24,000 bases of DNA from Streptomycetaceae bacterium (GTDB lineage: Bacteria > Actinomycetota > Actinomycetes > Nanopelagicales > Nanopelagicaceae), in contig JAIYCF010000139.1 of NCBI GenBank assembly GCA_027488165.1, forward strand, positions 1 to 24,000. The letters are read 5' to 3'. Under the pieces are notes generated by a model, which worked only from the letters and a program-made list of their open reading frames with translations, ran no database searches and had not been told where the DNA came from. Position numbers and translations under genes: made by a program. Below are positions 1 to 6,311 of the stretch, one piece after another (within the stretch, counting starts at the first letter, position 1; the number at the start of each line of letters is the position of its first letter).

Positions 1-1
1 C

Positions 2-40
2 GGTGGGCGCGCACTGATGGCATTTAGTACCCCACTATGA
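2..40 (+). CDS. possible 3' end of an upstream gene (partial)
   Basis: A reading frame open from the window edge ends in TGA at 38-40 and would encode the C-terminal residues GGRALMAFSTPL. The stop overlaps the next start codon in an ATGA arrangement, which is typical of translationally coupled actinobacterial genes and is the main reason for listing it. Only about 12 residues are visible, so no family can be named. The other two forward frames also stop within the first 27 bases, so this could be chance. Confidence 0.3.
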   Translation, partial: GGRALMAFSTPL

Positions 41-639
41 ATACACAGAAGAAGGCGGCTCAGACTCGATTTATCGTTGCAGTATCGCTCTTTGCCGCAG
101 CGCTGATCTCGGCTCTTGCTCTGACAGCGCTCGGCAACAGAACTGATAGTTACTGGGTAGCAAAGAGCGCACTGGCACCTGGTGTTGAAATATCGCGTGA
201 TCAGATTGCATTGGTGAAGGTGGCGCTAGGGGAGAGCGCGTCGCGATACATCTCAAGCAATATACCGCTAGAAGGTAGTTATATAACTCGAGCGCAGAGC
301 GCCGGAGAGTTAATTTCAATTGATGACGTGAGCGATTTGGCACCGACTCAAAGAACGCAACTAGTGCCAATAGCTGTGCGCACCACAGATTTACCAAGCG
401 ATATCTCAATCGGCGAGGTGATCAATATTTATTGGGTACCTGAGTCTGCGATGGGCGGAGTTCAAATTGGCATGCCGGAAGTAGTTGTGAAGAACGCTTA
501 CATCAGATCCATCGATAGAAAATCTGCCAATTTTTCATCTGATATCGCGCTAACAATCTCGCTGATTGATTCTCAAATCATAAAACTGCTCGATGCCACA
601 GTTAGCGGCCGACTAGTAATTGTTCGCGCACTGGGCTAG
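37..639 (+). CDS. SAF-domain membrane-anchored protein, CpaB/RcpC-like
   Basis: 200-residue protein with a short basic N-terminus, one membrane segment at about residues 12-34 (FIVAVSLFAAALISALALTA) and an exported remainder. Residues about 40-105 look like a SAF domain (WVAKSALAPGVEISRDQIAL, then SYITRAQSAGELISIDDV), the fold found in CpaB/RcpC Flp-pilus proteins and antifreeze-like domains. The C-terminal half is beta-rich and unassigned. CpaB proteins act at the cell envelope in tight-adherence pilus assembly. The next gene, 2 nt downstream, is TadZ/CpaE-like, which supports the pairing. No secretin, TadA, TadB, TadC or pilin gene is visible here, so a pilus role is inference. There is no Shine-Dalgarno; a TAGTAC hexamer lies 6 nt before the ATG. 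Confidence 0.65.
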   Translation: MNTQKKAAQTRFIVAVSLFAAALISALALTALGNRTDSYWVAKSALAPGVEISRDQIALVKVALGESASRYISSNIPLEGSYITRAQSAGELISIDDVSDLAPTQRTQLVPIAVRTTDLPSDISIGEVINIYWVPESAMGGVQIGMPEVVVKNAYIRSIDRKSANFSSDIALTISLIDSQIIKLLDATVSGRLVIVRALG

Positions 640-641
640 AT

Positions 642-1736
642 ATGGATCCATTGGACGTACCCACGGTTGTCACTGCTATCTCAGATCCTGAATTTGAGAG
701 CTTGGTATCGAGCGCTTTATTTGGCCAGGGATGGAACGTCATCGCTCGCGTAATGGATTTCTCAGAATTGCAAAGGGCAGTCTCTGCCAATTCCGGAAAG
801 AGACTTCTACTTATCTTCTCTACCGACTTACCAGGCGCTAGCGCTCTTGAGATATCGAAATTAGCATCTCCAGTTGTTTCTCTATTTGGTTTTGCTGATC
901 AATCTGGAAATGATCGCGGGTTCTCAAATATTTTTGCACGGCCAACATCGCCAGAAAATCTCACCTTGGTTATCTTAGAAAACATTAGATCTTCCGGTCT
1001 TCGTGCACCCATGATCCACCCCGCCGCCAAGTACCGTGCCAAGGTTGTTGCGGTTGGAGGTATCGGCCATACAACGGCCAATACAACGGTCGCAATTAAT
1101 CTGGCACAAGAGAGCGCCCTATTGGCGGTGAAGACTTTGTTGATCGAAGCTAACTTTCAAGCCCCTGCTATTGCTTCTCTATTGGATCTTCGTAAGTTAT
1201 CTAACGAGGCAAGCTGGCGTGATTTCTCCGAGAACTTATCGGTAATGGAATTAACCCAAGAGACAATCACTGAATTTGAGCAACGCATAAGCGCGGCAGG
1301 CAAATCTTTTGATCAGATAGTGATTGATCTTGGCTCGGTCGCCTTCTTGGCGAGGGAACTTTCGGATAGACGGTGGAGTTCTGCTGCCAAGATCTGGGCA
1401 GTTCGCAGCGCCGATCACTTGGTACTCACCACCATTTCAACATTTCTCGCACAGAAACGTTTTGATGAATTCACTCAGAGTTTTGCAAAAATATCGACTT
1501 CCGCCGATATTCATCTTGTTAATACTCACGCCTCCAGTAAACGCGGACCCGAATTAAACTCTTCTCGGAAATTGCCAATTAGGTCTGCGGTTCTTTGGAA
1601 CCTGCCTTGGGATCTGCGATCTTGTCAGTTAGCGATCGAAGAACGTACAACTCTGCATCAAGCCGCCGAAAGGGGAGCGCTGCGTAAAGAAATAGCCAAA
1701 ATGGCGCAGGCGATAAGCGCTGATTCCTCCAAGTAA
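642..1736 (+). CDS. TadZ/CpaE-like protein with degenerate P-loop
   Basis: 364 residues. The N-terminal 125 or so residues alternate beta and alpha elements like an atypical response-regulator receiver (VVTAISDPEF, LLLIFSTDLP), as in CpaE/TadZ. From about residue 130 a ParA/MinD-type fold follows: VVAVGGIGHTTANTTVAINL in the Walker A position, LLIEANFQAP in the A' position and FDQIVIDLGS in the Walker B position. A normal deviant Walker A reads KGGxGKTT; here the first lysine is V, the second is lost and about four residues appear inserted before the TTVAINLA helix. The A' aspartate is also replaced. ATP binding or hydrolysis is therefore doubtful. TadZ localises pilus machinery, and some TadZ proteins are known with altered Walker motifs. 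It is coupled to the SAF gene, with a 2-nt gap. Confidence 0.65.
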   Translation: MDPLDVPTVVTAISDPEFESLVSSALFGQGWNVIARVMDFSELQRAVSANSGKRLLLIFSTDLPGASALEISKLASPVVSLFGFADQSGNDRGFSNIFARPTSPENLTLVILENIRSSGLRAPMIHPAAKYRAKVVAVGGIGHTTANTTVAINLAQESALLAVKTLLIEANFQAPAIASLLDLRKLSNEASWRDFSENLSVMELTQETITEFEQRISAAGKSFDQIVIDLGSVAFLARELSDRRWSSAAKIWAVRSADHLVLTTISTFLAQKRFDEFTQSFAKISTSADIHLVNTHASSKRGPELNSSRKLPIRSAVLWNLPWDLRSCQLAIEERTTLHQAAERGALRKEIAKMAQAISADSSK

Positions 1737-1754
1737 GACACTTCCTAAATCTCT

Positions 1755-1769
1755 TATACCCTTAGCGCT
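1755..1769 (+). promoter_or_regulatory. -10-like hexamer for the DUF6912-like gene, probably near-leaderless
   Basis: TATACC at 1755-1760 lies 9 nt before the ATG at 1770. No Shine-Dalgarno sequence is present between them, so the transcript probably starts at or within a few bases of the start codon. No convincing -35 was seen. Confidence 0.35.
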
Positions 1770-2162
1770 ATGCGTGGGTATCTTCCTGTAAAAGTCGAAG
1801 AAATTGCTACATTCCTCGAGTCACAAGCCATGGAGTGCGGACCTTTATATGCCCCAACAATTAAGTTTCTAACGGCAAATAGCGAGATGGATGAAGAAGA
1901 AGGCGAATTCATTCTCTCTATGCTCGCCGCCGACGAAGCGTTGGAGATGCGCACCAATCCCGCAAAGCCAGGCTTTATCTTGGCTCTTGAAGTTAGCGAT
2001 CCCGAGATAGCCGAGCACGGTGAAAACTTTGTAATTCTAAAGGATGTTGCCAAATGGGAGAGCGTGCAATGCGCCTTCTTGGTCTCATCAGATGGTGAAG
2101 AGTTAACTTGGTTCGCTACCCAAGAGATTAAGCCAGCGCTTCAAGAGTGGTTGCAGGATTAG
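1770..2162 (+). CDS. DUF6912-like actinobacterial protein
   Basis: 130-residue acidic cytosolic protein beginning MRGYLPVKVEEIATFLES. The opening, and the later run of alanine- and acid-rich helix (about residues 50-62) followed by a valine/leucine beta strand, resemble the DUF6912 family that is widespread and functionally uncharacterised in Actinobacteria. I recognise it by general pattern only, not by a catalytic motif. No signal peptide, membrane segment or cysteine cluster is visible. It stands 7 nt before the PdtaS-like kinase gene and is probably co-transcribed with it. Confidence 0.55.
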   Translation: MRGYLPVKVEEIATFLESQAMECGPLYAPTIKFLTANSEMDEEEGEFILSMLAADEALEMRTNPAKPGFILALEVSDPEIAEHGENFVILKDVAKWESVQCAFLVSSDGEELTWFATQEIKPALQEWLQD

Positions 2163-2168
2163 TTCGCC

Positions 2169-3638
2169 ATGCCTAAGTTAGAAGAGTTTTTACGAGATCG
2201 CAGTCCGCTTGATTCCAAACAGATTAGACGAATTCGCGAGTTAACCGCTGATTGGCAACTCTTGGCAGACCTTTCATTTGCAGATCTAATTTTATGGGTT
2301 CCGCTTCGCAAAGACTTTAAAACCTGGCCTTCTGGCTATGTAGCTGTTGCACATATTCGACCAACAACGGCTGCGACAGTCTTTAACCAGGATGTGATCG
2401 GCGATGAAATCGCATGGGGCTCACGTCCGCGAATTGATCAGGCGCTTTCAGAGGCTGAAATCATTAGAGATGCGCAACCTGAAAAGTTTGGTGAAATCTT
2501 TATTAAGGAAGAGACGATTCCGGTAATTCTGGAAGATCAAGTAATCGCGGTAATTTCGCGCCACCGCAACGCCGAACTTATGCGCCAACCAAGCCGCCTA
2601 GAGCTTAATTATCGAGAAGTAGCCCACAACGTCTATCGCATGGTGGCGGAAGGAACTTTTCCCTATACCGAACACAGCGAGCTCTTTGATCCTGCGGTGC
2701 GCGTAGGCGATGGATTGATTCGCCTTGATATCAACGGTGCAATCATTTATGCCAGTCCAAATGCAAAATCTGCCTTTAGCAGAATGGGTTGGACTGGTGA
2801 ACTCGAAGGCAACAATCTCGGACAGGCCGCCCGGAGCGTCTCCGTTTTGAAGTTTGAAGCACATGAAGAAGCGATTGAAGTAGGTTTAAGTGGCAAAGCG
2901 TTGCGTCGAGTAGAGATAGAAAACGCTGGCGGAACAGTAGATCTATTGGCTCTTCCCTTACTTGCGGGCGGCGACCGTATCGGTGCAATTGTGCTCTTGC
3001 AGAACGTGACAGAACTGCGTCGTCGTGAGCGTGAACTCGTAACTAAAGATGCAACTATTCGCGAGATTCATCATCGCGTTAAGAATAATCTACAGACGGT
3101 ATCTGCTTTGCTTCGCTTGCAATCGCGCCGCATTGAAGACCCGGCCGCAAGTGCTGCTTTAAATGAAGCAGTCCGTCGCATCGCATCTATCGCTCTCGTT
3201 CACGAGACTCTTTCAAGCAGTGCCGAAGCATCTGTTGCCTTCGACGATGTGCTCGATCGTCTAGTAGCTCACGCCTTAGACCTCAGCCCTCGAATGGGAC
3301 AACTACAAATTGCTCGTACCGGTGAACTCGGAGCCCTTGATCCGCGTATCGCGACGCCACTTTCTTTAGTCGTAACTGAGTTAATTCATAATGCGCTTGA
3401 ACACGGGCTCGCCGAATCAGGAAATCATTTGACTATTACGGTAGCGCGCAGCCAAAGCGGTGCTGAGATAACTATCTTTGATGATGGGGTCGGTTTACCA
3501 AAGGGATTCTCACTGGCAGAATCTTCAAACCTTGGTTTACAGATAGTGCGCACATTGACTGAAAATGAGTTACGCGGAAATATAGATTTAGTTCGGACAC
3601 CTGCAGGAACCGAGGCGCGATTAACTTTTCCAATCTAA
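2169..3638 (+). CDS. pdtaS: PdtaS-type cytosolic sensor histidine kinase (HisKA_2)
   Basis: 489 residues without membrane segments. Order: an N-terminal GAF-like sensor (about 1-150), a PAS-like domain (about 180-285, GLIRLDINGAIIYASPNA), the HisKA_2 dimerisation and phosphoacceptor helix with EIHHRVKNNLQ (His301/His302), and an HATPase_c domain with ELIHNALEHG (N-box, Asn about 408), DDGVGLP and NLGLQIV. This matches PdtaS (Rv3220c in M. tuberculosis, 501 residues), which phosphorylates the ANTAR RNA-binding regulator PdtaR; no PdtaR gene is in this window. The convergent neighbour is whiB1-like, and whiB1 (Rv3219) sits next to pdtaS in mycobacteria, which strengthens the assignment. A possible ribosome site (AGGA, 2155-2158) lies 10 nt before the ATG. 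It could instead be a related HWE/HisKA_2 kinase. Confidence 0.82.
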   Translation: MPKLEEFLRDRSPLDSKQIRRIRELTADWQLLADLSFADLILWVPLRKDFKTWPSGYVAVAHIRPTTAATVFNQDVIGDEIAWGSRPRIDQALSEAEIIRDAQPEKFGEIFIKEETIPVILEDQVIAVISRHRNAELMRQPSRLELNYREVAHNVYRMVAEGTFPYTEHSELFDPAVRVGDGLIRLDINGAIIYASPNAKSAFSRMGWTGELEGNNLGQAARSVSVLKFEAHEEAIEVGLSGKALRRVEIENAGGTVDLLALPLLAGGDRIGAIVLLQNVTELRRRERELVTKDATIREIHHRVKNNLQTVSALLRLQSRRIEDPAASAALNEAVRRIASIALVHETLSSSAEASVAFDDVLDRLVAHALDLSPRMGQLQIARTGELGALDPRIATPLSLVVTELIHNALEHGLAESGNHLTITVARSQSGAEITIFDDGVGLPKGFSLAESSNLGLQIVRTLTENELRGNIDLVRTPAGTEARLTFPI

Positions 3639-3650
3639 CTGGGTTTAAAA

Positions 3651-3920
3651 CTAAATGGAGTTGTTCTGCTCCATCATGCGCGCACGATTACGTGCCGCAC
3701 GGCGCTTAAGTGCACGGCGCTCATCTTCAGAGAGACCGCCCCAAACTCCAGCATCTTGTCCGCTCTCTAACGCCCAGGCTAGACAAGCATCTTTAACGAT
3801 GCAGCGATTACAAACTTTCTTCGCCTCTTCGATCTGAGTTAAGGCTGGGCCAGTATTTCCAACAGGGAAGAAGAGCTCTGGATCTTCATCGCGGCATGCT
3901 GATTGATGTCGCCAATCCAT
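3651..3920 (-). CDS. whiB1: WhiB-family iron-sulfur transcription factor, WhiB1-like
   Basis: 89 residues. The four cluster-binding cysteines are Cys9, Cys37, Cys40 and Cys46 (spacing C-x27-C-x2-C-x5-C), the same positions as in mycobacterial WhiB1. The GVWGG turn (58-62) and a basic C-terminal tail (RRALKRRAARNRARM) for DNA contact follow. WhiB1 carries a nitric-oxide-sensitive 4Fe-4S cluster and works with the sigma factor to set promoter activity; in mycobacteria it is essential. The start is fixed by a strong Shine-Dalgarno (AGAAGGAGAT on the minus strand, complement of 3926-3935). The gene converges on pdtaS with only 12 nt between stop codons and lies downstream of tRNA-Arg on the same strand. 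Confidence 0.9.
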   Translation of the reverse strand: MDWRHQSACRDEDPELFFPVGNTGPALTQIEEAKKVCNRCIVKDACLAWALESGQDAGVWGGLSEDERRALKRRAARNRARMMEQNNSI

Positions 3921-3994
3921 GAGTTATCTCCTTCTGGTGAGCGCAGTGAAAACGAAGACGCGCTAAGTTAAAAATCTTCTCGCGTAAGTAGGTA

Positions 3995-4023
3995 ATTCTC
4001 CCTGTTACTAGGTTGATAAACAA
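3995..4023 (-). promoter_or_regulatory. possible whiB promoter
   Basis: On the minus strand TTGTTT (complement of 4018-4023) and GAGAAT (complement of 3995-4000) are separated by exactly 17 nt, a plausible -35/-10 pair with 4/6 matches at the -10. It lies about 75 nt upstream of the whiB start, leaving a leader that includes the strong ribosome binding site. It was found by eye, and other weak hexamers exist in the same AT-rich stretch. Confidence 0.35.
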
Positions 4024-4070
4024 GGATGAATGGAAAGAGATTTGATAAAAGTGAGGTGATTTAGGTCGCG

Positions 4071-4142
4071 TGCCCCCGACAGGATTCGAACCTGTGCACC
4101 CGCCTCCGGAGGGCGGTGCTCTATCCCCTGAGCTACGGGGGC
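4071..4142 (-). tRNA. tRNA-Arg (anticodon CCG)
   Basis: A complete cloverleaf of 72 nt can be folded from the minus strand: acceptor stem GCCCCCG pairing with CGGGGGC, D-stem GCTC/GAGC, anticodon stem CCGCC/GGCGG with loop CTCCGGA (anticodon CCG, reading CGG), a 4-nt variable loop, and T-stem ACAGG/CCTGT with loop TTCGAAT. The discriminator base is A. The 3' CCA is not encoded: CG follows. It is read divergently from msrA. Confidence 0.95.
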
Positions 4143-4154
4143 GCAGGTAGGGCT

Positions 4155-4160
4155 AGATTA
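4155..4160 (-). promoter_or_regulatory. -10 element for tRNA-Arg
   Basis: TAATCT on the minus strand (complement of 4155-4160) is one mismatch from TATAAT at the key positions and sits 12 nt before the mature 5' end of the tRNA, so the primary transcript would have a short leader. No clear -35 was found. Confidence 0.45.
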
Positions 4161-4194
4161 CCTAACTGAGCAGGAATCGCTATCACCTGAAAGA

Positions 4195-4725
4195 ATGCGC
4201 GTTATGGAGATCGCATATTTCGCAACTGGCTGTTTCTGGGGCGCTGAAAGGCGTTATTGGAAGATTGATGGAGTAACAAATACCAGCGTTGGCTACATGG
4301 GCGGCACAACTGCCAATCCGAGCTATGAAGCAGTTTGCACGGGTGCAACCGGTCATGCCGAAATGGTCTGTGTTGAATTCGATCCCGCGGTTGTTACTTA
4401 TCGCAGATTACTAGAAGAGTTTTGGACAATGCACGATCCAACTTCACTTAATGCGCAAGGTGGAGACATCGGAACTCAATATCGCAGCGCGATCTACACA
4501 ACAACGCCTGAACAAATGGCGCAAGCGCTCGCAACTAAAGAGTTGTACCAAGGTGCTTTAACCGCAGATGGAATTGGTCCAATCGTCACTGAAATTTTGA
4601 GCGCTAGTGGTGTTGAGTATTACTTGGCCGAGGAGTATCACCAGAAATATCTAGCCAAGAATCCCAACGGTTATGATTGCCACTCAAGTACTGGAACTGC
4701 ATTTCCTCAAGGAGCGAGCATCTAA
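4195..4725 (+). CDS. msrA: peptide methionine-S-sulfoxide reductase MsrA
   Basis: 176 residues, full length for the family. It reduces methionine-S-sulfoxide in proteins back to methionine using thioredoxin. The catalytic motif TGCFWGAE places the nucleophile at Cys13. The downstream HDPTSLNAQGGDIGTQYRS block is the family signature for substrate binding. A single C-terminal cysteine, Cys162 (GYDCHSS), is the likely resolving residue. A second ATG lies at 4204 (MEIAYFATGCFWG) and could be the true start; 4195 is kept because a GAAAG-like element and a TATCAC hexamer (4181-4186) precede it. Its stop TAA shares one base with the msrB start, so the two stereospecific repair enzymes are co-translated. 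Confidence 0.95.
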   Translation: MRVMEIAYFATGCFWGAERRYWKIDGVTNTSVGYMGGTTANPSYEAVCTGATGHAEMVCVEFDPAVVTYRRLLEEFWTMHDPTSLNAQGGDIGTQYRSAIYTTTPEQMAQALATKELYQGALTADGIGPIVTEILSASGVEYYLAEEYHQKYLAKNPNGYDCHSSTGTAFPQGASI

Positions 4726-5129
4726 TGGTGGAAAAAGTTGAGATAGATGAAGATGCGCTAAAGGCGAGGATAGATCCGCACTCTTACGACGTTCTTCGCA
4801 ATGGAGCTACCGAACTTCCATTCACAGGCGAATACACCGATAGCGAAACTGTGGGCGTATATCGCTGCAAAGCTTGCAACGCAGAACTCTTTCGCTCAGA
4901 AACTAAGTTCCACTCAGGTTGCGGCTGGCCATCTTTCTATGCGCCGACCGCCGATGATGCAGTTAGATTGCTCGAAGATCGATCACTACCAGAACGCCAT
5001 CGAACCGAAGTTCGATGTGGCGCATGCGATTCACATCTTGGCCACGTCTTCCAAGGCGAAGGTTATGACGTCCCAACAGATCAGCGCTGGTGTATCAACT
5101 CTGTCGCAATGATCTTGGAAGCCAAATAA
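4725..5129 (+). CDS. msrB: peptide methionine-R-sulfoxide reductase MsrB
   Basis: 134 residues. It reduces the R epimer of protein methionine sulfoxide and so complements MsrA just upstream. Structural zinc is held by two CxxC pairs, Cys48/Cys51 (YRCKACN) and Cys98/Cys101 (VRCGACD). The catalytic cysteine is Cys123 in RWCINSVAM, and Cys66 in CGWPSFY is placed to resolve the sulfenic acid. The frame is open upstream to 4677, but that extension runs inside msrA. The ATG at 4725 overlaps the msrA stop by one base and follows AAGGAG (4709-4714), so it is the better start. A 14-bp tandem repeat begins in its final lysine codon. Confidence 0.95.
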   Translation: MVEKVEIDEDALKARIDPHSYDVLRNGATELPFTGEYTDSETVGVYRCKACNAELFRSETKFHSGCGWPSFYAPTADDAVRLLEDRSLPERHRTEVRCGACDSHLGHVFQGEGYDVPTDQRWCINSVAMILEAK

Positions 5130-5171
5130 CCTTCTTTAAATAACCTTCTTTATATAACCTTCTTTAAATAA
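5124..5171 (+). repeat. 14-bp tandem repeat, three copies plus a partial, starting at the msrB stop
   Basis: Unit AAATAACCTTCTTT occurs at 5124-5137 and 5138-5151 exactly, then as ATATAACCTTCTTT at 5152-5165 (one mismatch), then as a partial AAATAA at 5166-5171. The first unit contains the last lysine codon and TAA stop of msrB, so the array looks like slippage duplication of the gene end. The next feature is the lacI-family promoter region. Confidence 0.9.
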
Positions 5172-5203
5172 TCTGGCTCCGCCCCTTGCAACTTAAGGTT
5201 GCC

Positions 5204-5260
5204 TTGCCGTACTTTTGCAGTTCTTACATAAACTTTTGCAGAAATTTTCAAAAGTTGCAG
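5204..5260 (+). promoter_or_regulatory. promoter and likely operator cluster of the LacI-family gene
   Basis: ACTTTTGCAG occurs twice as direct copies exactly 21 bp apart (5211-5220 and 5232-5241), two helical turns. ACTTTTG recurs inverted at 5249-5255, giving an 8-bp inverted repeat AACTTTTG (5231-5238) / CAAAAGTT (5249-5256). TTGCCG (5204-5209) and TACATA (5225-5230) form a weak -35/-10 pair with a 15-nt gap, so the inverted repeat would cover the transcription start. This fits self-repression by the downstream regulator. A further imperfect palindrome, GCAACTTAAGGTTGC, lies at 5188-5202. The arm spacing is wider than in a classical LacI site. Confidence 0.45.
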
Positions 5261-5280
5261 GCTGAGCGAAAGGGGGAGTT

Positions 5281-6294
5281 GTGGCCGGTATCAAAGAGAT
5301 TGCTGAAGAAGCTGGAGTTTCAACCGCCACCGTCTCACGCGCTCTTCGCGGCTTTCACCACGTAAACGATGCAACTCGCGCCAAGATCATGGCTGCTGCA
5401 GAGAAACTCAACTATCCAATTTCTCCAGCAACAAGTAAAACCCCGCTCGGTCGAACTAATAGCATCGGAGTTGTAGCTCCTTATATTTCACGTTGGTATT
5501 TCGCCCAAGTGATTAGCGGTGCAGAACAAGCACTACGCGAAGCAGGTTTTGATCTTCTTCTCTATAACTTCAGCCAGATGAAAGGCCGCGAACGACTCTT
5601 TCAACACCAACTGCTAAAGGGTCGAGTTGATGCGCTGATTGTTATCAGCTTGCCGCCTACTGAAGAAGAGTTCGACTCGATTTTGAATTTAGGGATACCA
5701 GTCTCTTTAGTCGGAATGCATCACGATAAATGTTCCAGTGTTGCCATCGACGATGTTGCTGCTGCCCGTACCGCCACCCAACATTTGGTAAATCAAGGTC
5801 ATAAGAAAATAGGTTTGCTTTCTGGACACCCGGATGATCCATTTAATTTTAGCGTTCCTCAAGATCGCCGCAAAGGTTTTCTGCAGGCTCTGCACGAAAA
5901 TAATATTGAGTGGGTTCCATCTCGTGAAGTCCACGGTGATTTCACATTGCACACCGCAGCGAGAGCGATGGATGATCTCCTCGCCCGTCCGAATCGCCCC
6001 ACTGCAATTTTTTGCGAATCAGATGAGATGGCCTTGGGTGCAATGCAAGCGGCGCGACGCCATGGCCTAAAGGTTCCTGATGATATTTCTATCGTAGGTT
6101 TTGATGGACATGAAATGGCTGAATACACCGATCTAACAACTATTGAGCAGCCAGTGCAGTTAATGGGTGAGATGGCTGCATGGTCAATTATGGAAAGGTT
6201 GAGAAAACCCAGCGCAGCGCCACATTCATTAGTACTTCCCACAACGCTTGTCGTGCGAAATTCAACGCGCCGCCTTTCACCAAATGAGGCTTAA
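5281..6294 (+). CDS. LacI/GalR-family transcriptional regulator
   Basis: 337 residues, normal length. The N-terminal LacI helix-turn-helix and hinge are clear (IKEIAEEAGVSTATVSRALR, then VNDATRAKI and LNYPIS). A type 1 periplasmic-binding-protein fold follows from about residue 60, with the usual IGVVAPYISRWYFAQVISGA, DALIVISLPP, SLVGMHH, VAIDDVAAARTATQHLVNQG and DDISIVGFDG blocks. These proteins bind a small effector, usually a sugar or nucleoside, and release or bind DNA. The effector cannot be read from sequence. The start is GTG after AGGGGGAG (5271-5278). Upstream repeats are candidate operators. The following three genes, encoding two PLP enzymes and an FAD enzyme, start 17 nt downstream and may be part of its regulon. 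Confidence 0.9.
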   Translation: MAGIKEIAEEAGVSTATVSRALRGFHHVNDATRAKIMAAAEKLNYPISPATSKTPLGRTNSIGVVAPYISRWYFAQVISGAEQALREAGFDLLLYNFSQMKGRERLFQHQLLKGRVDALIVISLPPTEEEFDSILNLGIPVSLVGMHHDKCSSVAIDDVAAARTATQHLVNQGHKKIGLLSGHPDDPFNFSVPQDRRKGFLQALHENNIEWVPSREVHGDFTLHTAARAMDDLLARPNRPTAIFCESDEMALGAMQAARRHGLKVPDDISIVGFDGHEMAEYTDLTTIEQPVQLMGEMAAWSIMERLRKPSAAPHSLVLPTTLVVRNSTRRLSPNEA

Positions 6295-6298
6295 CTGG

Positions 6299-6311
6299 CA
6301 TACTCACGCAC
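6299..6311 (+). promoter_or_regulatory. leaderless-type -10 before the MalY/PatB-like gene
   Basis: CATACT at 6299-6304 stands 7 nt before the ATG at 6312 and no Shine-Dalgarno is present. The spacing fits transcription starting at the start codon. If real, the aminotransferase gene can be expressed separately from the lacI-type gene. Confidence 0.4.

Noticed and set aside
4071..4142. tRNA-Arg as an integration site for a mobile element
   Set aside because: No integrase, no repeated tRNA 3' fragment and only core genes on both sides.
4677..4724. Earlier in-frame start for msrB
   Set aside because: It lies inside the msrA coding region in another frame. The ATG at 4725 has a Shine-Dalgarno and the typical stop-start overlap.
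5124..5171. Possible CRISPR or attachment-site repeat
   Set aside because: Units are contiguous without spacers, only 14 bp long, with no cas, integrase or tRNA 3' end at the site.
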